Of a DNA stretch of 64,000 nt, positions 45,305 through 56,214 are shown piece by piece. Origin of the DNA: Flavobacterium psychrophilum. GTDB taxonomy: Bacteria > Bacteroidota > Bacteroidia > Flavobacteriales > Flavobacteriaceae. The notes beneath the pieces were generated by a model that saw nothing but the letters and a program-made list of their open reading frames with translations, was not told where the DNA came from and did no database searches. A program made the position numbers and the translations under genes. The DNA is taken from contig CAMAQD010000004.1 of assembly GCA_945860385.1 (NCBI GenBank), forward strand, positions 1 to 64,000, in the 5' to 3' direction. Positions within the stretch are counted from its first letter, which is position 1. Each line of letters starts with the position of its first letter.

Positions 45305-46135
45305 TTATCTTCTTCCTCCTGTGCTTCCAGATGATCTTCCGCCACTGTATCCTCCTCCGCCTCCAGATGATCTTCCACTACTGCTACTGTTGTTGTAATT
45401 ATTTGAACTTGGAGTATAAGTTCTTGTATTAGAATAATTTTGGCTTCTAGAACCTGTAGTATTGGTGTTAGTTCTTGTTCTTGCAGTATTATTTTGTGAA
45501 TAATCTCTGGTCATAAAAGAGGAACTATTTCTGGTGTCGTCACTGGTAGCACCTCGTCTTGAATTTGTAAAGCTGGATGTTCTATCAGTGTAAGATTGGT
45601 TTTGCGAATATCTATTTCCGTTTACTCCATAAGCATAAGAAGATCCTCTTCTACTGGAATTATAAGAATAATTGTTGTTGTATCCGTAAGTCGGATAACC
45701 CCAGCCATAAACTGGATAACCCCAACCGAATCCCGGATATCCCCAACCGAACCCATTACCCCAACCAAATCCAAAATAAGGGTTGCCCCAACCATAACCA
45801 TAATATGGATAACCCCAACCATATCCGAATCCCATCCCGAAAGACATATTCCAAGGATCATTGTATACATTAAAAACATTTGTTTCTGTATATCCTTGGT
45901 TTGGAATTATGATGGTGTCATTTGAGACTTTAATTTCATCTTGCAAAGACCTGAAATAGTTTTTGTACTGCGTACTTGAAACTGATTGAGCTTCTCTGGC
46001 TGTATTACCATATATTCCATCACTATCATAATAAGAACTATTTTGATAAGAACCGCAGGATGCTACCAGAACACTTATAAATCCAATTAATGAATAAAGT
46101 GTTACATTTTTGGATAATAAAATATTTGTTTTCAT
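45305..46135 (-). CDS. Lipoprotein with Gly/Tyr/Trp-rich repeats
   Basis: A 276-residue lipoprotein. I start at the ATG at 46135 (MKTNILLSKNVTLYSLIGF); VLVASC is the lipobox. Residues about 90-150 are short repeats of GYGWG, YGWGYP, FGFGWG and GWGYPV, and the C-terminal third is Ser/Arg/Asn/Thr-rich, ending in glycine-rich GGGGYSGGRSSG. Such proteins are conserved in Flavobacteria and often labelled only as vitellogenin-like or hypothetical. The repeats may form a sticky surface structure. Two overlapping ORFs on the plus strand are shadows of this repetitive sequence. It is divergent from proS. Confidence 0.75.
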   Translation of the reverse strand: MKTNILLSKNVTLYSLIGFISVLVASCGSYQNSSYYDSDGIYGNTAREAQSVSSTQYKNYFRSLQDEIKVSNDTIIIPNQGYTETNVFNVYNDPWNMSFGMGFGYGWGYPYYGYGWGNPYFGFGWGNGFGWGYPGFGWGYPVYGWGYPTYGYNNNYSYNSSRRGSSYAYGVNGNRYSQNQSYTDRTSSFTNSRRGATSDDTRNSSSFMTRDYSQNNTARTRTNTNTTGSRSQNYSNTRTYTPSSNNYNNSSSSGRSSGGGGGYSGGRSSGSTGGRR

Positions 46136-46235
46136 ATCGAGAGGATTTTTATTGTTGTACATTACAAAAATACTTAGTTTTGTCGAACTATTTAGTTAAA
46201 ATTAACAAAACAAAATTTGTGCCAAACTATTCAAT

Positions 46236-47714
46236 ATGAGCAAGAACCTTACAACACGAGAAGAAGATTATTCAAAATGGTATAACGAGCTAGTTGTAAA
46301 AGCCGATTTAGCCGAAAATTCAGGAGTTAGAGGCTGTATGGTGATTAAGCCCTACGGTTATGCTATTTGGGAAAAAATGCAAGCAGAGTTAGACAGAATG
46401 TTTAAAGAAACGGGTCACCAAAACGCCTATTTCCCTTTGTTTGTTCCAAAAAGTATGTTCGAGGCAGAAGAAAAAAATGCCGAAGGTTTTGCAAAAGAAT
46501 GCGCCATTGTGACTCATTACAGATTAAAAAACGATCCAGATAATCCTGGTAAACTGATAGTAGATCCTAATGCAAAATTGGAAGAGGAATTAATCGTTCG
46601 TCCTACAAGTGAAGCTATAATTTGGTCCACTTATAAAGGATGGATTCAGTCGTATCGCGATTTGCCTTTATTAATTAACCAATGGGCCAATGTAGTACGA
46701 TGGGAAATGAGAACACGATTGTTTCTTAGAACTGCCGAGTTTTTGTGGCAAGAAGGTCACACAGCCCACGCTACAAAAGCCGAAGCTCTTGAGGAATCTG
46801 AAAAAATGATGAATGTCTATGCTACCTTTGCCGAAAATTTTATGGCAATTCCAGTAATAAAGGGATTGAAAACCGAAACAGAACGTTTTGCAGGAGCCGA
46901 AGAAACCTATTGTATTGAAGCCTTAATGCAAGATGGGAAAGCGTTGCAAGCAGGAACTTCTCACTTTTTAGGACAAAATTTCGCCAAAGCCTTTGATGTA
47001 AAATTTGCCAACGCCGAAGGAAAACAAGAGCATGTTTGGGGAACTTCTTGGGGAGTTTCAACCCGATTAATGGGTGCTTTAGTTATGACGCATTCAGATG
47101 ATAAAGGCTTGGTTTTACCTCCAAATTTAGCGCCAATTCAAGTGGTTATTGTTCCAATTCACAAAACAGAGGAACAGTTGGAAGAAATAACTTTGGCTGT
47201 AAACGAATTAATTTCAGAATTCAAAAAACTTACTATTTCGGTAAAATTTGATAACAGAACCACTCAAAAACCTGGATTTAAATTTGCAGAATGGGAATTG
47301 AAAGGGGTGCCTATTAGAATAGCCGTCGGTCCAAAAGATTTAGAAAACGGAACTTTTGAGGTTGCAAGGCGCGATATTTTGACTAAAGAAATTATTTCTA
47401 AGGATGGAATTGCGATTTATATCAAAAATCTTTTAGAACAAATCCAAATCGATTTATTCCAAAAAGCATTTGATTATCGTGAAACACATATAACTGAAGT
47501 AAATAGTTTTGAGGAGTTTAAAGATGTTCTTGAACGAAAAGGAGGGTTTGTTTCAGCTCATTGGGACGGAACTGCGGCTACTGAAGAGGAAATAAAAAAC
47601 TTGACAAAAGCAACAATAAGATGTATTCCTTTGAACGGAGTAAAAGAAGCTGGAAGCTGTATTCTCACTGGGAAGTCTTCTACTGAAAGGGTGCTTTTTG
47701 CAAAGGCATATTAA
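46236..47714 (+). CDS. proS: Prolyl-tRNA synthetase, archaeal/eukaryotic-type
   Basis: A 492-residue enzyme that attaches proline to tRNA-Pro. It lacks the large editing insertion of the bacterial type. Class II motifs are seen in [20 protein letters not shown] (motif 1 region), [20 protein letters not shown] and [20 protein letters not shown] (motif 2). The anticodon-binding domain begins near [10 protein letters not shown], and the zinc-like C-terminal domain near residue 400. The length is right for this type. It is followed by tRNA-Glu. Confidence 0.95.
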   Translation: MSKNLTTREEDYSKWYNELVVKADLAENSGVRGCMVIKPYGYAIWEKMQAELDRMFKETGHQNAYFPLFVPKSMFEAEEKNAEGFAKECAIVTHYRLKNDPDNPGKLIVDPNAKLEEELIVRPTSEAIIWSTYKGWIQSYRDLPLLINQWANVVRWEMRTRLFLRTAEFLWQEGHTAHATKAEALEESEKMMNVYATFAENFMAIPVIKGLKTETERFAGAEETYCIEALMQDGKALQAGTSHFLGQNFAKAFDVKFANAEGKQEHVWGTSWGVSTRLMGALVMTHSDDKGLVLPPNLAPIQVVIVPIHKTEEQLEEITLAVNELISEFKKLTISVKFDNRTTQKPGFKFAEWELKGVPIRIAVGPKDLENGTFEVARRDILTKEIISKDGIAIYIKNLLEQIQIDLFQKAFDYRETHITEVNSFEEFKDVLERKGGFVSAHWDGTAATEEEIKNLTKATIRCIPLNGVKEAGSCILTGKSSTERVLFAKAY

Positions 47715-47743
47715 AAATAATATTATTTTTTTTACTTGAACTA

Positions 47744-47773
47744 TTGTGCGTTTCAAAAATAGTTGTATTTTTG
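47744..47773 (+). promoter_or_regulatory. Promoter of tRNA-Glu
   Basis: TTG at 47744-47746 and TATTTTTG at 47766-47773, 19 bases apart, a full match to the Bacteroidota pattern. The tRNA begins 21 bases after the -7 element. Confidence 0.75.
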
Positions 47774-47793
47774 CATCCGCATTACAGAAGGAT

Positions 47794-47865
47794 GGTCCCT
47801 TCGTCTATCGGTTAGGACGCCAGGTTTTCATCCTGGTAAGAGGGGTTCGATTCCCCTAGGGACTA
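47794..47865 (+). tRNA. tRNA-Glu (anticodon TTC)
   Basis: A complete cloverleaf. The acceptor stem is GGTCCCT with AGGGACT (one G-U pair at the end) and discriminator A. The anticodon loop TTTTCAT is flanked by CCAGG and CCTGG, giving TTC (Glu). The T arm is AGGGG / CCCCT with TTCGATT. CCA is not encoded. No terminator lies between it and rpsT, so they may share a transcript. Confidence 0.97.
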
Positions 47866-47903
47866 CAAAAAAAAATTAATAAAGAAAAAAATCATTTAAG
47901 AAA

Positions 47904-48155
47904 ATGGCAAATCACAAGTCAGCTTTAAAAAGAATAAGAAGCAACGAGAAAAGAAGAGTTTTAAACAGATATCAACATAAAACTACTCGTAATGCTATAA
48001 AAGCATTAAGAATTGCTACTGATAAAGAAGATGCTACTTCTAAATTATCAAGTGTGATTTCTATGATCGATAAATTAGCCAAGAAAAATATCATTCACGA
48101 TAACAAAGCTTCTAATTTAAAATCTAAATTAACTAAGCACGTTGCTAAATTGTAG
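47904..48155 (+). CDS. rpsT: 30S ribosomal protein S20
   Basis: An 83-residue ribosomal protein that binds 16S rRNA early in small-subunit assembly. Typical features are MANHKSALKRIRSNEKRRVL at the N-terminus, then ALRIATDKEDATSKLSSVIS and a basic end. It follows tRNA-Glu by 38 bases with no terminator between them, and has a strong terminator after it. Confidence 0.97.
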   Translation: MANHKSALKRIRSNEKRRVLNRYQHKTTRNAIKALRIATDKEDATSKLSSVISMIDKLAKKNIIHDNKASNLKSKLTKHVAKL

Positions 48156-48180
48156 TTATTCAATTTATTTTTATATAGAA

Positions 48181-48208
48181 AAATCCCGATATTTTCGGGA
48201 TTTTTTTA
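48181..48208 (+). terminator. Terminator of rpsT
   Basis: AAATCCCGA (48181-48189) pairs exactly with TCGGGATTT (48195-48203), followed by T. It may also help end the minus-strand response regulator gene. Confidence 0.9.
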
Positions 48209-48218
48209 TGGAGTAAAC

Positions 48219-48617
48219 TTAGATTTTACCTTTCAGTAATTCAAGCATTTCTTTAGAAATGGGTTTTGAAAGAAAATCAATTACCATTGGGTATTTTTTT
48301 GATTTTTCTAAATCTTCTGGGTCAATTGTTGAGGATAGAATTATGACTTTGGTTTGGTGATATTCTAAATAATTTGCGGTGTTAAAGCTTTCCAAGAACT
48401 CCCAGCCATTCATAACTGGCATATTAAGGTCTAGAAAAATTAATTGTGGTTTATTGTTGGCGTTAGCAATTGTTTTGAATGCATCAAAGTATTTAAGGGC
48501 TTCTTGTCCATTTTTAGCAGTTACTATTTCATTTGAAAATGAAGCTTTGGTAATGACCATTTTGCATAACATCAAGGTTATTGGATCATCATCAACACAT
48601 AGAATTGTTCCAAGCAT
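48219..48617 (-). CDS. Single-domain response regulator
   Basis: A 132-residue receiver-only protein. The acidic pocket is VDDDP near residue 9, the phosphorylated aspartate is Asp63 in LIFLDLNMPVMNGWE, the switch residues are in VIILSSTID and the conserved lysine is in FLSKPI. With no output domain it must pass its signal on by protein contact. It is the second gene of a pair, two bases after the histidine kinase. Confidence 0.93.
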   Translation of the reverse strand: MLGTILCVDDDPITLMLCKMVITKASFSNEIVTAKNGQEALKYFDAFKTIANANNKPQLIFLDLNMPVMNGWEFLESFNTANYLEYHQTKVIILSSTIDPEDLEKSKKYPMVIDFLSKPISKEMLELLKGKI

Positions 48618-48619
48618 TA

Positions 48620-50329
48620 TTATTTATTTTTAAAAGTTAATGTAAATGTAGTTCCAACATTTACTTTGCTTTCTACACTAATTGTACCTCCCATAGTTTC
48701 AACTTGCGATTTTACTAAATATAAACCCAATCCTTTGCTGTCAGGATAGTCGTGAAATCTTTGATATAGGCCAAAAACTTTATCTTTATTTCTTTCTAAG
48801 TCAATCCCAATCCCATTGTCTTTAAAAATCAAAACTATGCTATCGCCTGATTGATGCGCAGCAATTGTTACTTTTAATTTTCGACTTTCAGATTTATATT
48901 TTAATGAATTTGTCAATAAATTCAATAATATACTTTCAAGGTACGATTTATTTGTATTCAAAAATGAAACTTCTTCAAAATTAAATAAAATTATAGGTTT
49001 GTGTAAGCCAATAAGGAAGTCCAATTGACTAAAAACGTCTTCAAAAATATCTTTTAGCATAAGAGCTTCCTTTTCTATTGAAGGATTATCTTTTATAATT
49101 ATTACTCTTACTAAATCATTGATAGTTTCGTTTAACAAATGAGTAGATTTATTAAAACCATCTATGATTTCTTTAAGTTCTTGATTTTCAATAGGAATGT
49201 CCTCAATCAAGTTTAGTAATCCGGTTAAGTTTGAGAGTGGCGCTCTAAGATTGTGCGATGTAATATACGAGAATTGTTGTAAATCTTTATTGTTTTGGGT
49301 TAATTCTTTTATAAGTTGTTCTTTTTCAACTTCTTGCTTTTTGTCTTCAGTGATATCTCTTTGAATTGAAATCCAATGCGAAAGTTCTCCCTCTGAATCA
49401 TAAACTGGTAACATATTGAAATTGACCCAATACGCTTCTTTGTTTTTCTTGTAACTGAGAGTTTCAATTTGGCATTCTTCCTTATTTTTTATGGCATTAA
49501 GTAATTTTTGATGTTCTTCAAGATCTGCATTTGTACTAATAAAAACGTCAGGTGATTTACCTATAATTTCATCAGAAGAATAACCCGATGTAACAGAAAA
49601 TGCAGGGTTTACATAAACGATACTCGGTATTTTGCCGTCATTCAAATCGGCTTTGGTAATAATTACAGAATCTTTTGTGTGCGTAATTACAGTTTCCAAG
49701 AGTTTAAGTCGCTGTTCTTCCTCTTTTTGTTTTGTGATGTCTTGGATGGCTCCAATCATTCTGACTGATTTTCCGTTTTCATCTTTTAAAATAAAGCCTC
49801 TGTCTAAAACGTATTTATAGGAACCATCAGCACATTTAAATCGATATTGATCTTGCCAATTTTCAGTTTTTTGTTCTATGAATGAATATAATTTTATTGA
49901 CATTTTGATGGTATCTTCGGGATGAATATTATCAAACCACCACGCAGAACTTTTGCCAATCTCATCTTGTTTATAGCCAAAAACAGCTTCTATTCCTTTG
50001 TTCCAAGTCATTGTGTCTTCTATGATTTTCCAATCCCAAATGGTGTCACTTGTGGCTTTTGAAACAATATCATATTTTTCATTAGACTCTTTAATGTCAT
50101 TATTTGTGTTTTTTAATTTTCTATAAATTTCTGAGTTTCTAATATCATTTTTATATAAAACGTATTTAACAAGGATTCCAGAAAATAGAATAAAAAGAAT
50201 GTCACTAATAAAATTAAGCGAGGAGGAATTTGATGGAAGTACAATTGAAAAAACTTTACGATATACAATTGCCAAAAATATAGAGGCTAGTATATAGATT
50301 ATGGTTATTTGATTGGTCTTGTTTTTCAT
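48620..50329 (-). CDS. PAS-domain sensor histidine kinase
   Basis: A 569-residue kinase. Two transmembrane segments are near residues 9-30 and 38-58. Two PAS domains follow (about 85-205, with FGYKQDEIGKSSAWWFDNIH; about 215-330, with NPAFSVTSGYSSDEIIGKSP). The phosphorylated histidine is in YITSHNLRAPLSNLTGLLNL, and the ATP-binding core is LLTNSLKYKS, DNGIGI and GLGLYLVKS. It belongs to the group of kinases with a variant SHNLRAP histidine box. The receiver protein encoded two bases downstream is its likely partner. Confidence 0.92.
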   Translation of the reverse strand: MKNKTNQITIIYILASIFLAIVYRKVFSIVLPSNSSSLNFISDILFILFSGILVKYVLYKNDIRNSEIYRKLKNTNNDIKESNEKYDIVSKATSDTIWDWKIIEDTMTWNKGIEAVFGYKQDEIGKSSAWWFDNIHPEDTIKMSIKLYSFIEQKTENWQDQYRFKCADGSYKYVLDRGFILKDENGKSVRMIGAIQDITKQKEEEQRLKLLETVITHTKDSVIITKADLNDGKIPSIVYVNPAFSVTSGYSSDEIIGKSPDVFISTNADLEEHQKLLNAIKNKEECQIETLSYKKNKEAYWVNFNMLPVYDSEGELSHWISIQRDITEDKKQEVEKEQLIKELTQNNKDLQQFSYITSHNLRAPLSNLTGLLNLIEDIPIENQELKEIIDGFNKSTHLLNETINDLVRVIIIKDNPSIEKEALMLKDIFEDVFSQLDFLIGLHKPIILFNFEEVSFLNTNKSYLESILLNLLTNSLKYKSESRKLKVTIAAHQSGDSIVLIFKDNGIGIDLERNKDKVFGLYQRFHDYPDSKGLGLYLVKSQVETMGGTISVESKVNVGTTFTLTFKNK

Positions 50330-50460
50330 TATCCAAATATAAAAAATTTAAGTTATTATTTATAATCATTCAAAACTTATTTTATAAGCTATGTGTTGAA
50401 CTAATTACGTTAACAAATTGCAAACAATAATATAAAGATTTTTTTTAAGAAAATAAAGTG

Positions 50461-50468
50461 TACCTTTG
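50461..50468 (+). promoter_or_regulatory. -7 element of the typA promoter
   Basis: TACCTTTG, a full TAnnTTTG match, 20 bases before the typA start codon. No clear -33 box was found. Confidence 0.5.
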
Positions 50469-50488
50469 CAACCTGAAAAAAAAATTAG

Positions 50489-52285
50489 ATGGAAGCTATT
50501 AGAAACATTGCAATTATTGCCCACGTCGATCACGGTAAAACCACTTTGGTTGATAAAATTATGTACCACTGTCATTTATTTCGTGATAACGAAAACACTG
50601 GTGACTTAATTCTTGATAACAACGACTTGGAACGTGAAAGAGGTATTACCATTACTTCTAAAAATGTTTCTGTTGTATATAAAGGAACAAAAATAAATAT
50701 TATTGACACTCCTGGTCACGCTGATTTTGGTGGGGAAGTAGAGCGCGTACTTAATATGGCTGATGGTGTATGTTTGTTAGTGGATGCTTTTGAAGGCCCA
50801 ATGCCACAAACACGTTTTGTACTGCAAAAAGCCCTTGACCTTGGTTTGAAACCTTGCGTTGTGATCAATAAAGTAGATAAAGAAAACTGTACACCTGAAG
50901 AAGTTCACGAAAAAGTTTTTGATTTAATGTTCGAATTAGGTGCAGAAGAATGGCAGTTAGATTTTCCAACTGTTTACGGTTCAGCTAAAAATAACTGGAT
51001 GTCTGACCATTGGGAAAACGTAACCGATAATGTTGAAGCATTGTTGGACATGGTTATTGAAAATGTTCCTCCTCCAAAAGTATCTGAAGGAACACCACAG
51101 ATGTTAATTACATCATTGGATTTTTCTTCGTTTACTGGTCGTATTGCAATTGGTCGTTTAGAGAGAGGCGTTTTGAAAGAAGGGATGCCAATTTCTTTGG
51201 TAAAAAGAGATGGTTCTATTACGAAATCAAAAATTAAAGAATTGCATACTTTTGAAGGACTTGGTCGTAAAAAAGTGCAAGAAGTAATAGCTGGAGATAT
51301 TTGTGCAATTATTGGAGTAGAAGGTTTTGAAATTGGTGATACTATTGCTTGTTTTGATAATCCAGAAGCTTTACAAACCATTGCTATTGATGAGCCTACA
51401 ATGAGTATGTTGTTTACCATTAACGATTCGCCTTTCTTTGGTAAGGAAGGTAAATTTGTTACTTCTAGACATATTAGAGACCGTTTGACAAAAGAATTGG
51501 AAAAAAACTTGGCAATGAAATTGGGTGAAACTGATTCTGCCGATAAGTTTATGGTTTTTGGTCGTGGAGTTCTTCACTTGTCTGTTCTTATTGAAACAAT
51601 GAGAAGAGAAGGATATGAAATGCAAATTGGTCAACCACAAGTTATCATCAAAGAAATTGATGGTAAAAAATGTGAGCCAATTGAGGAATTGACAATCGAC
51701 TTACCAGAAACACTTTCAGGAAGAGCTGTAGAGTTTGTTTCTTTGCGTAAAGGAGAGATGTTAAGTATGGAAACTAAAGGGGAACGTATGATTATAAAAT
51801 TTAATATTCCATCACGTGGAATTATTGGATTGCGTAACCAATTGCTTACTGCTACTGCAGGTGAGGCTATTATGGCGCATCGTTTTATAGGATATGAGCC
51901 TTTCAAAGGAGAAATTTCCGGACGTAACAAAGGGTCATTAATATCTATGGAAAAAGGAAAAGCGATTCCTTATTCTATCGATAAATTACAAGATCGTGGT
52001 AAATTCTTCGTTAATCCTAATGACGAAATTTATGAAGGTCAAGTAATTGGTGAAAACTCCCGTAGCGATGATATGTGTGTGAACGTAACTAAAGAGAAAA
52101 AACAATCTAACGTTCGTTCTTCCGGAAATGATGAAAAAGCAAGGATTATTCCTCCAATCATTTTCTCACTTGAAGAAGCATTGGAATACATTCAGAAAGA
52201 TGAATATGTTGAGGTAACTCCAAAATCTATTCGTTTGAGAAAAATATTTTTGACAGAAACAGATAGAAAAAGATTTAAAGTCTAA
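50489..52285 (+). CDS. typA: Translational GTPase TypA/BipA
   Basis: A 598-residue ribosome-binding GTPase involved in 50S assembly and stress adaptation. G1 is [15 protein letters not shown]2 is RGITITSK, G3 is [13 protein letters not shown]4 is NKVD. Domain 2 and the EF-G-like C-terminal domains follow, and the last part has [18 protein letters not shown] and [20 protein letters not shown], typical of BipA. The length is normal. It stands alone with a promoter element and a terminator. Confidence 0.97.
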   Translation: MEAIRNIAIIAHVDHGKTTLVDKIMYHCHLFRDNENTGDLILDNNDLERERGITITSKNVSVVYKGTKINIIDTPGHADFGGEVERVLNMADGVCLLVDAFEGPMPQTRFVLQKALDLGLKPCVVINKVDKENCTPEEVHEKVFDLMFELGAEEWQLDFPTVYGSAKNNWMSDHWENVTDNVEALLDMVIENVPPPKVSEGTPQMLITSLDFSSFTGRIAIGRLERGVLKEGMPISLVKRDGSITKSKIKELHTFEGLGRKKVQEVIAGDICAIIGVEGFEIGDTIACFDNPEALQTIAIDEPTMSMLFTINDSPFFGKEGKFVTSRHIRDRLTKELEKNLAMKLGETDSADKFMVFGRGVLHLSVLIETMRREGYEMQIGQPQVIIKEIDGKKCEPIEELTIDLPETLSGRAVEFVSLRKGEMLSMETKGERMIIKFNIPSRGIIGLRNQLLTATAGEAIMAHRFIGYEPFKGEISGRNKGSLISMEKGKAIPYSIDKLQDRGKFFVNPNDEIYEGQVIGENSRSDDMCVNVTKEKKQSNVRSSGNDEKARIIPPIIFSLEEALEYIQKDEYVEVTPKSIRLRKIFLTETDRKRFKV

Positions 52286-52301
52286 TTTTATATTGTACAA
52301 C

Positions 52302-52333
52302 AAAAAAGCCATTCGAAAGAATGGCTTTTTTTA
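52302..52333. terminator. Bidirectional terminator after typA
   Basis: AAAAAAGCCATTC (52302-52314), loop GAAA, then GAATGGCTTTTTT (52319-52331). It lies between typA and the convergent T9SS gene. Confidence 0.9.
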
Positions 52334-52362
52334 TGCAATTGTAGTTGTACAACATTTTATAT

Positions 52363-55300
52363 TTATCGTTTTAAACTAAAATGACCTTTTGCTTCTCGTC
52401 CATCATCTAGCTTTATGGTGTACCAATAATCATCCGCTGGTAAAGGAATTCCGTTAAAAGTACCATCCCAACCTTCACTTCTGGTAGGAACCCATTGTTT
52501 GAGAAGTTTTCCAAATCGGTCAAAAATATAGATTATAGAATTACTATAGAAAGTAGCATTTACACCTTTTACGCTCCAATAATCATTGTATCCGTCATTA
52601 TTTGGCGTGAAGAATTTTGGCAGACCTACTACAGCTATAGTTTTAGTTACTAAACCACAACCATTTTTATCATTTATATAAACTTCGTGAAGTCCTGCAG
52701 AAACATTTTCAAAAATATTTGAATCTTGAAAATATCCAGTAGCTTCATCTAAACTATATTCATAATCACCTAAACCGGTAACATTTATGGTAACTGAATT
52801 CAAATCGGCCATATCCACTACATCTATTGTTTCGATGGTCGCAAGATCTGAAGCAGTAACTTTTATTGTTCGAATTTTGCCACAACCTGCACTGTTTAGT
52901 ACTTCGACGGTATATAATCCTTCCTCGTTTACGTCCAAAGTATAGGCTGTTTTACTCGGCAAAACCATTCCGTCTTTTGACCAAACGTACGTATAATTGC
53001 TTGTTGAAGAACCATCTTGAATTCCAGCATTGAGTTGTACAAAAAACGTTGGAATGTTCGAACAAACTAAATTATCTTCACTGCCATCGATATTCAAACT
53101 AATATTGGGCAAAGGATCTACTTTAAAAGGAATTATTATTTCGGCGAAACAAGTTGTGTTTATCGGGTTTTCGACAATGACTTTTACATTTTGAGAACTA
53201 GTCACAAATGGATTTGGTAATGGACTTGGCAAAGCATTTCCATTTTGGTCAAAATATTTAACAATCATTCCAATTTGCCCGTTCAAAATTGTGGATTGAA
53301 ATGTTGAAGTATCAAAAGCCACTTTTCCATCCTGAGTTAAAGGGTCTAATTCATCATCGCAAATAGTTGTCAACGAGACTGGAACACCGAAAGCTTCAGG
53401 TAAATCATCGACTATAAATTGAATGTTAGTTTCGTCAAAACATTTCAATGTAGTATTATTGGTAACGACTGCTTTTATAATTTGAGAAGTAGATGTATAA
53501 GTTGCTGGAAAAGGACTAATTATCAAAATTCCGTTTGCATCTTTCAGAGGATTATTTGCAGCATCAAAATAGGTTACCGTAACTGGAAATGTTTGATTCG
53601 TTCCTAACAAAGTAGTTTCAAGAGCAGCAGTATTAAAAGTGAAAATTCCATCCTGATTGTCATCACATTGTCTTGGAATTGATGTCGGATTTGCAAAAGG
53701 CAATTTCTCTACTGTAAGATTTACATACGGACCTAATCCAAAGCAAGCATTGTCGATATCGCTGTCCACTCGACCCCAAATTATTTGAGTGTTTGGATAA
53801 CTTATATTCCTATAATTTGAAATATCAGTAATAACATTAATTTCTGCTAATGCATCGGCTTGATTCCGATAATAGGTAATGGAATAATTTCCTGTGGTTG
53901 GCAGCAACGCTGTAATGTCGGTAGTAACACTGCTAAAATCAAATGTTGAAATACCATCTCTTTTATTATTATTGTTATTATTTGCTCCATTGATATCTAG
54001 CAAATCGTCGCAAACTTCGAAGGATCTTTTAAATGTAATTGGAATTTGAGTTGCCAAAACTTGCAAAGTAATTTGAGCCGTTCTAAAACATCCGTTTTTA
54101 TTAATTATTCTTGCCCAGACTGGCATTATGAATGGGGTTGGGTTTGTATAAGCCAACGGTGTATTAATTAATTCTGTCGCATTTGCAGTATTGGCACCAG
54201 CTAAACTTTTGTAATAAGTGAAAGTTTCATTGGCAGAATCCGTTGAAATTTCGCTATTTTTCACGGTAAGATTAAAGGTAGAATATCCTAACAGGTCGAT
54301 GCCACATTGAATAATAGTGATGTCTTTTACAACAGGTAATGCATAAACGGTCAAAATGGCTTCAGTGGAAGTCAACCCGCAAGAGTTTCCTGTTTTACTC
54401 AATTGAACGCGATATTTGTAGCCGTTCATAGTATTTGAAACACTTGTTATTGCTAATGTGTTTGTTGTAACATCAGCATAAGTTCCGTCGTTAATGAGGT
54501 TGTTCCAACTCACACCATCAGTAGAAAGCTGCCATTGATAGTTATTTCCACCATTATCAACTAGGCTAATTGTTGTGTTTTGCAATTCGCAGGTAGGAGC
54601 AACTGCGGGTTGGGTTGCTATTACAATGGGTGCCGAAATTAAATAATCAGGATTTGGAATAGTATAAGGAGCTCCGCTAACAAGCCCATTCAAGTCAACA
54701 GTTATCGGTGAATTTCCGAATTTTCTGTCTCCATCATCATCTGTAAATCCAGCTTCGATAACATCGGAACAGATATCTTTGTCGCTATCCAAGTCGCGGT
54801 AATTAGCTATCCCATCTGTATCAAAATCATTTGCAGTTTCTACTGCATCCAGAATTCCGTCGTTGTCGCTGTCAAGATCTAAATAATCTAAAACCCCGTC
54901 GCTATCAGTATCCACGGGACTGAATCCAGGTTCATAAGCATTATCAAGTCCGTTGTGGTTGGTGTCGGTATTCGATATTGCTACACCTGCGTTTACTTGA
55001 GCTTCTTTTGTGTCCAGGATTCCATCATTGTCGCTATCACTATCTAATTGATCTGGAATATTATCTCCATCAGAATCTTTTGGAATACAAGTTGCAAAAA
55101 ACTTTAGAGTTGATTTATTGGATTGCGTTTCAGATAGATTTTTGTGAGTAAAACGTATAGTATTGGCTAAATACGTTAAGAATTTAAAAGTGCCAGTTCC
55201 TGCTGCTAAAGGAGTTGCACTGTTAAGCCGACAGCGTATTTCGAATGACGAAAATTCTGTAATACCTGTCTCGTATATTCCATCATAATTAATATCAATC

Positions 55301-56214
55301 AATAGTTGATTATCAGGATTGAGAACCGTTATGGTTTTGTTGATGTCTGAATTAATGACATATTCTGCGTTATCGTTCAACAATTCGGCCGCATTAGCTG
55401 AAGAAACATATTCAATTCCTACGCTTATCGGTTGAGTGAAAGTCAGTTCGTAAGTTACACTATTGTCTTTACCTGCAGGAATTTCGGATATAAAACTACC
55501 ATCTGAATTGCCTAAAAATGTTCCCTTGGGCAAATCTACACCTGTTGTTGTGGTTGCTCCGATGAACGAATTGGAGTAGGTATTGAAAATAATATTTCCT
55601 GCGCTTGAATTCGAAATGTCAATGTTTTGATTTCCGAAAGATTCAGTGCAGTTGAGGATTCCATCATTATCATTGTCGACATCAATGTTGTCGTTTGCCT
55701 TATCACCATCAAGATCATTTGGGCATTCGCTTACTGGAATTTTATCGGAAAAAACAAAATTGCCACAGTTTGAATTTGTTCCTTTTACTTGATAAAAACC
55801 GGGCTCACTTGGAGTGTATATATTGCTTATTTCACCGGGAATTACCACATCATTTTTGTACCATTCAAAGGAATCATAAGAGGTCAAAGAACTAATTTTT
55901 AAAATCACATCTGGGATACACGAAGAAGTGGCTCCAATTTTTATGTCGGAAATAATTTCGGGTTTCAGGTCAAAACCTGAATAATAACCACCATAGGTTG
56001 CGGCACCACTCGAGCCAAAATAAGAAACATAAACTTGTTTATTTGAAAAAACACCAATATTACCTCTTAAACCCGTGATGCTGTACACTTCAAAAGCTGG
56101 ATTGGCGATTACTGTTTGGAGTGTTGCTGTAACTCCCGAAGGAAGACTAGAAATAGGATAATTTACACCATCAATTCCTAATTTGTAAAATTGCTCCACT
56201 TTCAGTGACAACAT
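52363..56214 (-). pseudogene. 3' part of a frameshifted T9SS type B surface protein
   Basis: The open frame is 1283 codons but has no signal peptide; the first residues (MLSLKVEQFYKLG) are out-of-frame reading of the upstream gene's end. From IDGVNYPISSLPSG on it reads as a natural continuation of the gene at 56171-57361. Near residues 168-480 are three or four DxDxDG calcium-type repeats (DSDSDNDGILDTKEA, DLDSDNDGILDAVETA) of the thrombospondin type 3 kind. Several cysteine-rich Ig-like and putative SprB-like modules follow, and the C-terminus has the type B sorting domain (PKFFTPNNDGYNDYWSV, GHFSLKR). Without the upstream signal peptide it could not be exported. A sequencing error is possible. 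Confidence 0.7.

Noticed and set aside
45577-45925. Two overlapping plus-strand frames of about 100 codons
   Set aside because: They are the antisense of the repetitive Gly/Tyr/Trp-rich lipoprotein gene and share its low-complexity composition.
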